Below, one piece after another: positions 24,484-32,604 of a stretch of 64,000 nucleotides of DNA. Origin of the DNA: Streptomyces puniciscabiei (GTDB taxonomy: Bacteria; Actinomycetota; Actinomycetes; Streptomycetales; Streptomycetaceae); NCBI RefSeq assembly GCF_006715785.1, contig NZ_VFNX01000001.1:4196001-4260000 (forward strand), given 5' to 3'. The stretch's first letter is position 1. Every line of letters begins with the position of its first letter. The translations under genes were made by a program, and so were the position numbers. Below the pieces are notes generated by a model that worked only from the letters and a program-made list of their open reading frames with translations, was not told where the DNA came from and ran no database searches.

Positions 24484-25287
24484 ATGGACGTCTCCTTTCT
24501 CGGCGGCCCCCGCCCACAGCGCGGGGTCGGCGTGGTGGCTCCCTTCGACTTCGCCCTCGACCGCGAGCTGTGGCGCTGGGTGCCCGACGAGGTGTCGCTG
24601 CATCTGACCCGGACCCCGTTCGTGCCGGTCGAGGTCAGCCTGGACCTGGCCCGTCTGGTGAGCGAGCACGAGACCCTCGGCGACGCCGTGCGCGCGCTGA
24701 CCGCCGTCGCGCCCGAGGCCGTCGCCTACGCCTGCGCCTCCGGCAGCTTCGTCGGCGGGATCGCCGGGGAGCGGGCGATGTGCGCGGCGATGAGCCTCGC
24801 GGGCGCCCCACCCCCGGTGACCACCTCCGGCGCGCTGCTGGAGGCCCTGGCCGAGCTGCGGATCCGGCGCGTCGCGCTGGTCACGCCGTACACCGTGTCC
24901 GTGACCCGGGCGCTGGAGGACTTCGTCGCCGAGGCCGGCGTCGAGGTCACCGGGTGCGCCTTCATGGGCCTGACCCGGCACATCTGGCGGGTGCCGTACC
25001 GGGACGTCGTCGCCATGGCCCGGCAGGCGGTCCGCCCCGGCACCGCCGACGCGCTGTTCATCTCCTGCACCAACCTGCCGACGTACGACGTGATCCCCCA
25101 GCTGGAGGCCGAGCTGCGGATCCCCGTGCTGTCGGCCAACCAGGTCACGATGTGGGCTGCGCTGCGCCGGCTGGGTACCCGGGCCGTGGGGCCGTATCAG
25201 GCGCTGCTGGACGAGAGCGCGCGTGTCTGGCCCCCCGCATTGCCGGAAGCGACGCGGGAACTGCCGGAAGAGACGCAGGAAAGCTGA
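24484..25287 (+). CDS. Asp/Glu racemase superfamily protein (maleate isomerase-like), two catalytic Cys
   Basis: 267 aa of the superfamily that includes maleate cis-trans isomerase, arylmalonate decarboxylase and EutA. Both expected cysteines are present: Cys84 in [11 protein letters not shown] and Cys195 in FISCTNLPT, followed by [18 protein letters not shown], the signature of this branch. It begins a plus-strand unit with a shorter paralogue 39 bp downstream. Two active cysteines suit isomerisation or racemisation of a dicarboxylate or alpha-substituted acid. Start at 24484 rather than an ATG at 24466, because the protein begins with conserved-looking sequence there. Confidence 0.85.
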   Translation: MDVSFLGGPRPQRGVGVVAPFDFALDRELWRWVPDEVSLHLTRTPFVPVEVSLDLARLVSEHETLGDAVRALTAVAPEAVAYACASGSFVGGIAGERAMCAAMSLAGAPPPVTTSGALLEALAELRIRRVALVTPYTVSVTRALEDFVAEAGVEVTGCAFMGLTRHIWRVPYRDVVAMARQAVRPGTADALFISCTNLPTYDVIPQLEAELRIPVLSANQVTMWAALRRLGTRAVGPYQALLDESARVWPPALPEATRELPEETQES

Positions 25288-25326
25288 AGACGCCGGAACG
25301 ACGCCGGAACACGGAAAAGGACGGTC

Positions 25327-26058
25327 ATGACCGCACTCGGATTCCTCTACCCGGGCCACTCCGCCGAGGACGACTATCCACGCATCGAGCAGCTCCTGGG
25401 CAGCGACATCCGGGTGGACCTGGTCCACACCGACATCGGCGAGGACGCGCACCGGGTTGCGGCGCTGCGCGAGATGGGCTCCGCCGAACGGCTCGCGGCG
25501 GGCATGGAGCGCCTGCGGCTGACCGGTGCCGAGACGGTGGTGTGGGCGTGCACCAGCGGCGGCTTCGTGCACGGCTGGGAGGGCGCCCAGGAGCAGGTGC
25601 GCACGCTCGCCCGGCTGGCCGGGATGCCCGCGTCGTCGACGTCGTTCGCCTTCGTGCACGCGGCCCGGGAGATCGGGGTACGGCGGGTCGCGGTCGGCGC
25701 GACCTACCCGGAGGACGTCGCCGCGCTGTTCGCCGACTTCCTGCGTGCCGGGGGCCTGGAGGTGACCGGGATGCGCTCCTCGGGGATCGTCACGGCGGCG
25801 GAGGTCGGCACGTGGGGCGAGGAGGACGTGCTGACGCTGGCCCGGGCGGCCGACGTGCCGGACGCGGAGGCGGTACTGCTCCCGGACACGGCCCTGCACA
25901 CGGCCGCGCATCTGTCGTTGCTGGAGAAGGCGCTGTCCAAGCCGGTGCTCACCGCGAACCAGGTGACGGTGTGGGAGGGGCTGAGGCTGGCCGACCGGCG
26001 GGTGAACGCGCCGGCCCTGGGGACGCTGTTCACCCGGGAACCGATCGTGCAGGTCTGA
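25327..26058 (+). CDS. Asp/Glu racemase superfamily paralogue lacking the second Cys
   Basis: 243 aa, homologous along its length to the preceding protein. The first Cys is kept (Cys75 in [12 protein letters not shown]), but the second is replaced by Asp187 (LLPDTALHT where its neighbour has FISCTNLPT); the flanking [18 protein letters not shown] is conserved. With one Cys it cannot be a classical two-base racemase. It could be a decarboxylase-like or one-base enzyme, or form a heteromer with its neighbour. It is co-directional with that neighbour, 39 bp apart. Confidence 0.83.
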   Translation: MTALGFLYPGHSAEDDYPRIEQLLGSDIRVDLVHTDIGEDAHRVAALREMGSAERLAAGMERLRLTGAETVVWACTSGGFVHGWEGAQEQVRTLARLAGMPASSTSFAFVHAAREIGVRRVAVGATYPEDVAALFADFLRAGGLEVTGMRSSGIVTAAEVGTWGEEDVLTLARAADVPDAEAVLLPDTALHTAAHLSLLEKALSKPVLTANQVTVWEGLRLADRRVNAPALGTLFTREPIVQV

Positions 26059-26116
26059 GCGGGTCCCGGCGGGCCGAGAGGGCGCCGTCGCGGAATCGAC
26101 GGAATAAACGGAGACT

Positions 26117-26161
26117 GCCTCCTGTTAGGTCCCGGGACAGCCCACGCCACACACAGGAGGC
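26117..26161 (+). promoter_or_regulatory. Hairpin that can hide the Shine-Dalgarno of the LLM oxidoreductase
   Basis: GCCTCCTGT (26117-26125) is the exact reverse complement of ACAGGAGGC (26153-26161), which contains the AGGAGG Shine-Dalgarno 8 nt before the GTG start. With a 27-nt loop, the 9-bp stem would block ribosome access in the leader RNA. Confidence 0.45.
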
Positions 26162-26168
26162 CCACACC

Positions 26169-27266
26169 GTGTCCGCTGACGAGGCAGACGAGATCCGGGG
26201 CACCGCGCACGGGACCGCCCCCGTCCCCCTCTCCGTACTGGACCTGGTGACCGTCGGCGCGGGCAGTACCGCCACCGACGCGCTGCGCACCAGCGTGGAG
26301 CTGTCCCGGTTCGCCGAGGCCCGCGGCTTCCACCGGTACTGGGTCGCCGAGCACCACTCCATGCCCGGTGTGGCCTCCTCCTCGCCCGCCGTGATCCTCG
26401 CCCACCTCGCCGCCCACACCGACCGCATCCGGCTCGGCTCGGGCGGCGTCATGCTGCCCAACCACGCCCCGCTGGTGATCGCCGAGCAGTTCGGCACGCT
26501 GGAGGCGATGGCGCCGGGCCGGATCGACCTCGGCCTCGGCCGCGCCCCCGGCACGGACGGCGCCACGGCCGCGGCCCTGCGCCGCAGCGACACCCTGAAC
26601 GAGGGCGCCGACGACTTCCCGCAGCAGCTCGCCGAGCTCACGCGCTTCCTGGACGACGACTTCCCCGACGGCCATCCGTACCGCCGCATCCACGCGATCC
26701 CGGGTCCCGTCCAGGCCACCACCCCCGGCGGCGTGCAGTCCCCGCACCGCCCGCCGATCTGGCTGCTCGGCTCCTCCGGCTTCAGCGCGCGCCTGGCCGG
26801 AATGCTGGGCCTGCCGTTCGCCTTCGCGCACCACTTCTCCGCGCAGAACACCATCCCGGCCCTGGACCTGTACCGGCAGACCTTCCGCCCCTCCGCGGTC
26901 CTCGACGAGCCCTACGCCCTCATCGGCGTCTCCACCCTCGCCACCGACGACGCGCGCGAGGCCCGCCGCCAGACCCGGGCGATGGCCCTCAACATGCTCC
27001 GGCTGCGCACCGGCCGGCCCGGCCTCTTCCCCGACCCGGACGAGGCCGAGAAGCACGAGTTCAGTCCGATGGAGGAGGAGTTCATCACCTCCTGGACGGC
27101 CAACATCGTGCACGGCACCGCCGACGAGGTCCGCTCCGGCCTGGACGACCTGCACAAGCGCACCGGCGCCGACGAGCTGATGCTCGTCTCGCACGCCCAC
27201 CGCGGCGAACTGAGGCTGCGCTCCTACGCGTTGATCGCGGACGCCTACTGCTTGCCGACCACGTAG
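26169..27266 (+). CDS. LLM-class flavin-dependent oxidoreductase (luciferase-like)
   Basis: 365-aa bacterial-luciferase-family monooxygenase or oxidoreductase using reduced flavin. Family features are [71 protein letters not shown] split over the first barrel strands, then [10 protein letters not shown] and [19 protein letters not shown] start with an ideal AGGAGG. It lies 110 bp after the racemase-like pair on the same strand and its last 22 bp overlap the convergent cdgA end. It may be part of the catabolic module or independent. Confidence 0.87.
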   Translation: MSADEADEIRGTAHGTAPVPLSVLDLVTVGAGSTATDALRTSVELSRFAEARGFHRYWVAEHHSMPGVASSSPAVILAHLAAHTDRIRLGSGGVMLPNHAPLVIAEQFGTLEAMAPGRIDLGLGRAPGTDGATAAALRRSDTLNEGADDFPQQLAELTRFLDDDFPDGHPYRRIHAIPGPVQATTPGGVQSPHRPPIWLLGSSGFSARLAGMLGLPFAFAHHFSAQNTIPALDLYRQTFRPSAVLDEPYALIGVSTLATDDAREARRQTRAMALNMLRLRTGRPGLFPDPDEAEKHEFSPMEEEFITSWTANIVHGTADEVRSGLDDLHKRTGADELMLVSHAHRGELRLRSYALIADAYCLPTT

Positions 27267-29047
27267 GTCTGCTCGCCGAGCAGCTCGGAGATACGATCCG
27301 GCGGCACCGGCCGGGAGTACAGCCAGCCCTGGCCGGTGTCGCAGCCGATGCGGCGCAGCCGGGTGGCCTGGGCCGAGGTCTCCACGCACTCGGCGGTGAC
27401 GGTGATGCCGAGCCGGTGGGCGAGCTGGATCATCGCCTCGACGATGACCTCGTCGGCGGGATTGGGCGGCACGCCCTTGGGCGCCTCCTCGTACTGGAAG
27501 CCGCGCACGAAGGACCCGTCCAGCTTCAGCACCTTCACCGGCAGCCTGCTCAGGTACGCCAGGTTCGAGTAGCCGGTCCCGAAGTCGTCGATGGCGATGC
27601 GCACGCCCATGTCGCTGAGGGCCTGCAGCGCCTGGAGCGGGCGGCCCGCCGAGCCCATCACCGCCGACTCGGTCAGCTCCAGCTGGAGCAGATGCGGGGC
27701 CAGTCCGGTGTCGGCGAGGATCTCCGCCACGTCGGCCACCAGATCGGAGTCCCACACCTGGCGCACGGCCACGTTCACGCTGACGAAGATGGGCGGCTCC
27801 TCGGGGTGGTCCAGCTGCCAGCGGCGGGCCTGCCGGCAGGCGGTCCGCAGCGCCCAGCGGCCGAGCGGGACGATCGAGCCGTCCTCCTCGGCCAGTCCGA
27901 TGAACCGATTCGGCGTCAGTGTGCCGAACTGAGGATGATTCCAGCGGATCAACGCCTCGACCCCGGCGAGGCGGCCGTCCTCCATGCCGACCAACGGCTG
28001 GTATTCGAGCGCGAATTCGCCGCGGTCGATGGCGGGGCGCAAGGTGGACGACAGGGCCTGACGGGTCATCCGGTGCGCGTTGCGCTCGGGGTCGAACAGG
28101 GTCCAGCGGGCCTTGCCGTCGGCCTTCGCCCAGTACAGGGTCGTATCGGCCGCCTGCATCAGGCCGGTCGCGGTCGTGCCCGCCGCGTGCCGCTCCACGA
28201 CGCCGATCGACGCCGTCAGCGACAGGCGCTGGCCCGCCAGGTCGAAGGGCTCCTGCAGGGCGTTGAGCGCCGACTCGGCCAGTTCCGCGAGCTGTTCGGT
28301 GCCGGTGGAGTCCTCCACGAGCAGCGCGAACTCGTCGCCGCCGAGCCGGGCCACCAGCGGGGTCACCGCGCGGGCGTAACCGGCCTCGTCGGCCACCCGG
28401 GTCAGGCGCTCGGCGACGGCCGCGAGCAGCCGGTCGCCGACGCGGTGGCCGAGGGTGTCGTTGACCGCCTTGAAGCCGTCGAGGTCCAGGTAGCACAGGC
28501 CGATCCGGCCGGTGCCGCTCTGCTCGTACGACTCCGCCTCCAGCGCGGCCGTGAGCCGCTCGAAGAACAGTGTGCGGTTGGGCAGCCGGGTCACCGGGTC
28601 GTGCATCTGCAAGTGCCGTAGCCGCGCCTGGAGTTCACGACGGGCACTGATGTCGGCGACGGACAGCAGCACCCCGGTCTCCCCGCTCAGGGGGGCCACG
28701 GTCACCTGCACCCACACCGAGTGCCCCTCGGGGTGCTTCAGCCGACGGGTGCAGCGCAGCTTCGCCTGCCGGCCGCGCAGCACCTCGCGGTAGGCGTGCC
28801 AGCTGCGGGTGTCCGAGGCCAGGTCCACCAGGTCGGCGGCGACCCGCCCGGTGAGCCCGTCCGGATCGGTGCCGAGCAGCTCGCCGAAGGCCGCGTTGGC
28901 GTCGGCCACGAGTCCGGCGCGGTCCACGACGGCCATGGCGATCGGGGCGGCCGCGAAGACACGGTGGTAGGTGGTGTGGTCACTGTCTGTGACGGCTGAC
29001 CGGTCGAGGTCTGCCGCGGGCGTCGGCCCTTCGGACGTTCCGCTCAC
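27245..29047 (-). CDS. cdgA: PAS-GGDEF-EAL c-di-GMP turnover protein CdgA
   Basis: Cytoplasmic 600-aa signalling protein. A PAS domain spans about 25-135 ([30 protein letters not shown]), the diguanylate cyclase domain has intact GGDEF at 236-240, and the phosphodiesterase domain has intact EAL at 364-366 plus [28 protein letters not shown]. The GTG start has GGAG 6 nt upstream. Domain order and location match S. coelicolor CdgA, a BldD-controlled protein affecting development, and a perfect BldD-type palindrome lies 181 bp upstream. Both catalytic motifs look active, so the net direction is not predictable. Confidence 0.9.
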   Translation of the reverse strand: MSGTSEGPTPAADLDRSAVTDSDHTTYHRVFAAAPIAMAVVDRAGLVADANAAFGELLGTDPDGLTGRVAADLVDLASDTRSWHAYREVLRGRQAKLRCTRRLKHPEGHSVWVQVTVAPLSGETGVLLSVADISARRELQARLRHLQMHDPVTRLPNRTLFFERLTAALEAESYEQSGTGRIGLCYLDLDGFKAVNDTLGHRVGDRLLAAVAERLTRVADEAGYARAVTPLVARLGGDEFALLVEDSTGTEQLAELAESALNALQEPFDLAGQRLSLTASIGVVERHAAGTTATGLMQAADTTLYWAKADGKARWTLFDPERNAHRMTRQALSSTLRPAIDRGEFALEYQPLVGMEDGRLAGVEALIRWNHPQFGTLTPNRFIGLAEEDGSIVPLGRWALRTACRQARRWQLDHPEEPPIFVSVNVAVRQVWDSDLVADVAEILADTGLAPHLLQLELTESAVMGSAGRPLQALQALSDMGVRIAIDDFGTGYSNLAYLSRLPVKVLKLDGSFVRGFQYEEAPKGVPPNPADEVIVEAMIQLAHRLGITVTAECVETSAQATRLRRIGCDTGQGWLYSRPVPPDRISELLGEQTYVVGKQ

Positions 29048-29383
29048 CGCTCGCTCCCGCAGTGCACTCGATCTGTGTCCGTGCCTGTCCGTGCCGGAAA
29101 GTGTGCCGATCATAGAGGCTGGCCCCGGGCCCTTCCAGCCACTGTCCAGTGTCCCGGACGGAGCACAGTTTCTGACAGATCGTTTCTGCCCGCACGTGGA
29201 CGGGTTCTTCAGGCCCCCGACCAGTTGTGACGTTCCGTGAGTGAACCGGGGTGTCGAGCGCCGGAGCGCGTCGGAGCATCCAGAGGGCGCACTCACCCTT
29301 GTAGCGCAGGCGAACAGGGCATAGTGCGACAAACGCCAGCAATCTGGATGCGGGTCCAGCGAACCGCGTCCGGAGGTCAGGCC
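29048..29383. other. Divergent intergenic region between cdgA and the metalloprotease gene
   Basis: This 336-bp gap holds promoters of both flanking genes and no convincing gene. It is relatively AT-rich at 29155-29190. Two BldD-like sites are visible, one perfect (29228-29240) and one with a single mismatch in the last position (TGACAGATCGTTT at 29173-29185). Confidence 0.6.
29228..29240. promoter_or_regulatory. BldD-type box upstream of cdgA
   Basis: TGAC-gttcc-GTGA matches the BldD consensus TNAC-N5-GTNA exactly. BldD, dimerised by c-di-GMP, represses cdgA in Streptomyces, so this is likely a functional site in a feedback loop. Confidence 0.65.
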
Positions 29384-30637
29384 GTGCCCAAGCTGCGTAG
29401 CACCGCCGCCGTGTGCACCACGCTGTCGGCGCTCGCCGCGACCTCGATGATCAGCGGCCCGGCGGTCGCCGAGCCCTTCTCCACGGCCCCCTGCGTCCTG
29501 CACCGGGCCGACACCCATCACTCCGAGGGGGTGGACACCTGGAACTCCGACTACACCCGCCCCACCGGCGTGCGCGACGCCGTGATGATCTTCCTCTCCT
29601 TCCCGGACGCCACCCCGCGCACCACCCCCGCCGAGCTGACCGCCGACCACTTCCCGGCCACCAGCCGCTACTACCAGCAGGCCTCCTACGGCAGGTTCAC
29701 CCTCCGCCCGCACCCGCTGCGGCACTGGCTGCGCATGCCCCGGCCGTCCACGGCGTACGCCATGAAACGGGACTGGGGCGCCGAGGACCGGGCCGCCTAT
29801 CTGCGGGACGCGTTCGCCGTGGCCGACAAGGAGGTCGACTTCTCCCGCTACCAGGTGGTGTACCTCGTCGCCGACCCGGACGCGCCCGGCGTCGACTCGG
29901 ACGCCACGAAGGTCGTGAACCTCGACACCCCCGTCCATGTGGACGGCACCGACATCCACCGCGTCGTCACGGTCTTCGAGAAGCACCCGCCGGACCGCCT
30001 GGTCCTCGCCCACGAGACCGGCCATGTGTTCGACCTGCCCGACCTCTACCACCGCCCGGTCGACGGCAAGGGCGACTGGGACACCTACGTCGGCGACTGG
30101 GACCTGATGGGCAGCCAGTTCGGGCTGTCCCCGGACCTGTTCGCCTGGCACAAGTGGAAACTCGGCTGGCTCGACCCGCGCCAGGTGGTGTGCGTGCGGG
30201 GCGCCCGGCCGACCCGGCTGACCCTGGAGCCGCTGGAGGCCGGCCCCGGCATCCCGGTGCAGGGCACGGCGGGCGCCCCGGCCTTCGGCCTCGGGCACGG
30301 GGTGAAGCTGGCGATCGTGCGCACCGGGCCCGACAGCGCCCTGGGCTTCGAGGCGCGCGGAGCGGCCGGCAACGACCGGGCCACCTGCCGGCAGGGCGTC
30401 CTGGTGTACCGGATCAGAAGCGGGGCGGAGTCCGGCGGCGGCCCGGTGGAGGTCGTCGACGCCCACCCGCACACCGAGGCCTGCTGGGAGAACTCGGTCT
30501 ACCCGGCCCTCGCCGACGCCCCGGTCGCCCTCGGCGAGAGCTTCACCGTCCCCGGACAGGGCGTCCAGGTGGAGGTCGAGGGCAGAACGGCGTCGGGCGC
30601 CTGGACGGTCAGGATCACACCGGGGGTCACGGGCTGA
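29384..30637 (+). CDS. Secreted M6-like zinc metalloprotease
   Basis: 417 aa with a Sec signal peptide (VPKLRSTAAVCTTLSALAA... cleavage near AVAEP). I start at GTG 29384, which has GGAGGT 6 nt upstream. The zinc motif is VLAHETGHVFDLPDLY (HExxH plus a downstream Asp/His region), followed by DTYVGDWDLMG with the Met-turn and HKWKLGWLDP, the pattern of M6/immune-inhibitor-A-like peptidases. A beta-rich C-terminal domain carries three or more Cys (CRQGVLVY, EACWENS). It is presumably extracellular and monocistronic. Confidence 0.83.
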   Translation: MPKLRSTAAVCTTLSALAATSMISGPAVAEPFSTAPCVLHRADTHHSEGVDTWNSDYTRPTGVRDAVMIFLSFPDATPRTTPAELTADHFPATSRYYQQASYGRFTLRPHPLRHWLRMPRPSTAYAMKRDWGAEDRAAYLRDAFAVADKEVDFSRYQVVYLVADPDAPGVDSDATKVVNLDTPVHVDGTDIHRVVTVFEKHPPDRLVLAHETGHVFDLPDLYHRPVDGKGDWDTYVGDWDLMGSQFGLSPDLFAWHKWKLGWLDPRQVVCVRGARPTRLTLEPLEAGPGIPVQGTAGAPAFGLGHGVKLAIVRTGPDSALGFEARGAAGNDRATCRQGVLVYRIRSGAESGGGPVEVVDAHPHTEACWENSVYPALADAPVALGESFTVPGQGVQVEVEGRTASGAWTVRITPGVTG

Positions 30638-31004
30638 GTTTCACGGCCTGAGTTTCACGGCCTACGGCCAGTGGACCGTGCGCTTCGGCTTGCGGCCATG
30701 GGCCCGGGCGTTTCTGGGCTGCGGTGACGGGACGGGTGTGCTCGCGGCCTGTGGCCACGGGCCCGGGTGTGTCTGGGCTGCGGTGACGGGACCGATGTGC
30801 TCGCGGCCTGCGGCCCCGGACCGATCCACTTCCGCCTTGCGGCCACTGCCTTGATCCACTTCCGGCTGGGGCCGCTGGACCGATGCGCCTGCGGCCCACG
30901 GCCACCGCGCCGATCCACTCCCGGCTTGCGGCCACTGGACCGACCTGATGGGGGTGTGGGTGGCGAAACCCCCACAACGCACGGCGAAGCCGCGCAAAAA
31001 CAGA
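30638..31004. repeat. Non-coding degenerate repeats between metalloprotease and tRNA-Lys
   Basis: No gene is supported. Units of about 60 bp recur with drift: the string CTGGGCTGCGGTGACGGGAC appears at about 30716 and 30775, CGCGGCCTG near 30746 and 30805, and GATCCACTTCCG-like segments at about 30823, 30854 and 30912. The repeat units lie on the 5' side of the tRNA hairpin. Confidence 0.7.
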
Positions 31005-31049
31005 GATGGCGAGGCCGGTTCGCGCTTTCCGCGAACACGCCTCGCCATC
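31005..31049 (-). terminator. Nested hairpin after tRNA-Lys copy 3
   Basis: GATGGCGAGG pairs with CCTCGCCATC (10 bp), and inside it TTCGCG pairs with CGCGAA around a CTTTC loop. It begins 8 nt past the tRNA 3' end and is the likely terminator for the minus-strand transcript. Confidence 0.65.
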
Positions 31050-31056
31050 GTCATCG

Positions 31057-31130
31057 TGCGCCGCCAGGGACTCGAACCCCGGACCCGCTGATTAAGAGTC
31101 AGCTGCTCTAACCAACTGAGCTAGCGGCGC
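31057..31130 (-). tRNA. tRNA-Lys (CTT), copy 3
   Basis: Identical in sequence to the copies at 11 kb and 17 kb. Its 5' end overlaps the stop codon of the upstream minus-strand gene by 10 bp. The sequence CGTCAGCAG immediately before the tRNA is shared with copy 1. A possible -10 (TAAGGT) lies within the upstream coding region. Confidence 0.97.
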
Positions 31131-31690
31131 CTGCTGACGTCGTAGACCTTAGCATCCTGGTCGGCGGGAGGAAAAATCGATATCCGCACCGCCGCGCGGG
31201 CCGCCCGTACGGCCGCCCAGAGGAGCACCTCCGGCCCCGGCAGCCAAGGGTGACGCGTGTCCGGGGCGACCAGCCAGCGGGAGTCGCCGGGGGTGTCGCC
31301 GCCGGCCGGCGCCGGGACGGTCACCGCGTCGCCGGTGCCGTGACACAGCAGCGGCGGCACCGCCTCCGTACGGTTCGAGCCCCACTCCTCCCACGCCAGC
31401 AGCGAGGGCAGCCGCTGGGCCGTGCCCGGCGCGGAGAACAGCAGCACCCGGCCCCGGAACACCGCGACCGGGCCCGAGCCCGGGCCGTCGTCCCACAGCC
31501 GGTCCAGCATCCGGCGGCCGAAGATCGCGGGGGCGCTCACCACGTCGAAGACGGTGCCGCAGGGCAGGGCGACCGGGGTGTCCGGGCGCTCCTCCCAGAG
31601 GGCCAGGGTGCTGCGCGGATACGTGCCCGCCGAGGCGAGCCAGTCGACGCCGTCGGCGGTGACGCGGGTGACGTTCGGTGCGCTGCTCAT
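31121..31690 (-). CDS. Conserved hypothetical protein (Prim-Pol-like annotation family), stop inside tRNA
   Basis: 189 aa starting at ATG 31690. I recall close Streptomyces relatives annotated as bifunctional primase/polymerase-like proteins, with the conserved pieces ALPCGTVFDVVSAPAIFGRRMLDRLW, GPVAVFRGRVLLFSAPGTAQRLPSLLAWEEWG, RWLVAPDTRHPWLPGPEVLLWA and the C-terminal FPPADQDAKVYDVSRRR. No complete polymerase motif is visible, so activity is doubtful. Its TAG stop lies in the first bases of tRNA-Lys copy 3 on the same strand, so read-through transcription into the tRNA is likely. Confidence 0.7.
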   Translation of the reverse strand: MSSAPNVTRVTADGVDWLASAGTYPRSTLALWEERPDTPVALPCGTVFDVVSAPAIFGRRMLDRLWDDGPGSGPVAVFRGRVLLFSAPGTAQRLPSLLAWEEWGSNRTEAVPPLLCHGTGDAVTVPAPAGGDTPGDSRWLVAPDTRHPWLPGPEVLLWAAVRAARAAVRISIFPPADQDAKVYDVSRRR

Positions 31691-31772
31691 GCCACCCAGG
31701 TGTACCGGGCGTGAGCGAGTCGTTCTTCTGAGTTGCCGAAAACCGGGACAGAGAGGTTGGGGGAGGAGTATC

Positions 31773-31799
31773 TTGCCCGCCTGGCATATGCCAGGCGGG
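31773..31799. promoter_or_regulatory. TTGCCCGCCTG element within a 24-bp perfect palindrome
   Basis: Positions 31776-31799 form a 24-bp uninterrupted palindrome centred on GGCATATGCC. It begins with the same TTGCCCGCCTG string as the element upstream of iclR. It lies 86 bp before the minus-strand start at 31690 and 48 bp after the stop of the gene at 31847, so it could be an operator or a terminator. Confidence 0.5.
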
Positions 31800-31846
31800 T
31801 TACTCAAGAGGTTGGCGTTGACGACTGGGGTTGACGCGGCCCGGGG

Positions 31847-32215
31847 TCACACGGGATCGGGGTACGTCCGTCCCTCGGCGTTGCCCCGCATCAGATCCCG
31901 CCCGTACTCGACCATCTTCTTCGCGTAGTCCTCGGTCCACTCCGCCCGCTCGGCGATGTCCGCCGGGGTCAGCCGGTCGAACCGGCGCGGGTCGGCGAGC
32001 TGGGCCGCCGCGACGGCCTGGAACTCCACGGCCCGGTCGGCGGCCGCGCGGAACGCCTGGGTCAGCTCCGTGGCCCTGGCCAGCAGCGCCCGCGGATCCT
32101 CGATCGACTCCAGGTCGAAGAAGTGCTCGGGATCGCCGGCCGCCTCCGCGGGCTCGAAGATCAGAGGCGCGGGGCGTAGCCGCGGTTCGTTACGACGCGG
32201 CGTGGGCTCCGCCAT
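31847..32215 (-). CDS. Small conserved helical protein of unknown function
   Basis: 122 aa, soluble, Ala/Arg/Glu-rich and mostly helical (ALLARATELTQAFRAAADRAVEFQAVAAAQLADPRRFDRLTPADIAERAEWTEDYAKKMVEYGRDLMRGN in pieces). The segment LTPADIAERAEWTEDYAKKMVEYGRDL could be a small helix-turn-helix-like fold. It lies 316 bp downstream of the helicase operon on the same strand. I do not recognise a family with a known role. Confidence 0.65.
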   Translation of the reverse strand: MAEPTPRRNEPRLRPAPLIFEPAEAAGDPEHFFDLESIEDPRALLARATELTQAFRAAADRAVEFQAVAAAQLADPRRFDRLTPADIAERAEWTEDYAKKMVEYGRDLMRGNAEGRTYPDPV

Positions 32216-32531
32216 GTCTTGTCTCCTCCTCGTACGGTCCGCTCGGCACCGCCTTCAGGTGGGCCACCGTCCATTGTCCCGCGCCTGTGCAAGGGGCCCT
32301 CAATCCCGCTGGCTCACCCGCTGCTCCCCAGGAGCCTCGGCGCCCGGCGACCGGACACGGGGTGCCGGTCATGGTCGCCAGTTCACCTTGTGTTCCGCGA
32401 GGTGCGCGAGCACCGCGTGGTTCGCCTCCCAGCCGTCCGGGCTGTTTCCGTTGGCCGCCTCCGGCGGCGTGCCGGACTCCGTCCGGCGATGTGGCGGTGC
32501 TCGGCGTTCGCCGGCCGATGCGGGGTGCCGG
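32216..32531. other. Gap holding a duplicated end of the helicase gene
   Basis: No intact gene. The main content is a copy of the last codons of the adjoining helicase gene (see the direct repeat), separated from the true end by 79 bp of unrelated GC-rich sequence. The left 140 bp hold the promoter region of the small helical protein. Confidence 0.6.
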
Positions 32532-32604
32532 TCATGGTCGCCAGTTCACCTTGTGTTCCGCGAGGTGCGCGAGCACCGCGTGGTTCGCCTCCCAGCCGTC
32601 CGGG
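32358..32604. repeat. 84-bp perfect direct repeat spanning the helicase 3' end
   Basis: Positions 32358-32441 and 32521-32604 are identical over 84 bp, offset 163 bp. The right copy contains the last 24 codons and stop of the helicase gene; the left copy repeats them beyond the stop. The copied fragment still reads the same C-terminal peptide (NHAVLAHLAEHKVNWRP) and stop. Confidence 0.9.

Noticed and set aside
29048..30472. Extension of CdgA by over 470 residues
   Set aside because: It is the antisense frame of the metalloprotease gene; the GTG at 29047 has a good ribosome site.
11002..31130. tRNA genes as attachment sites of integrated elements
   Set aside because: No integrase, excisionase or partial tRNA repeat is seen near any of the four tRNAs; the three Lys copies are full genes with their own hairpins.
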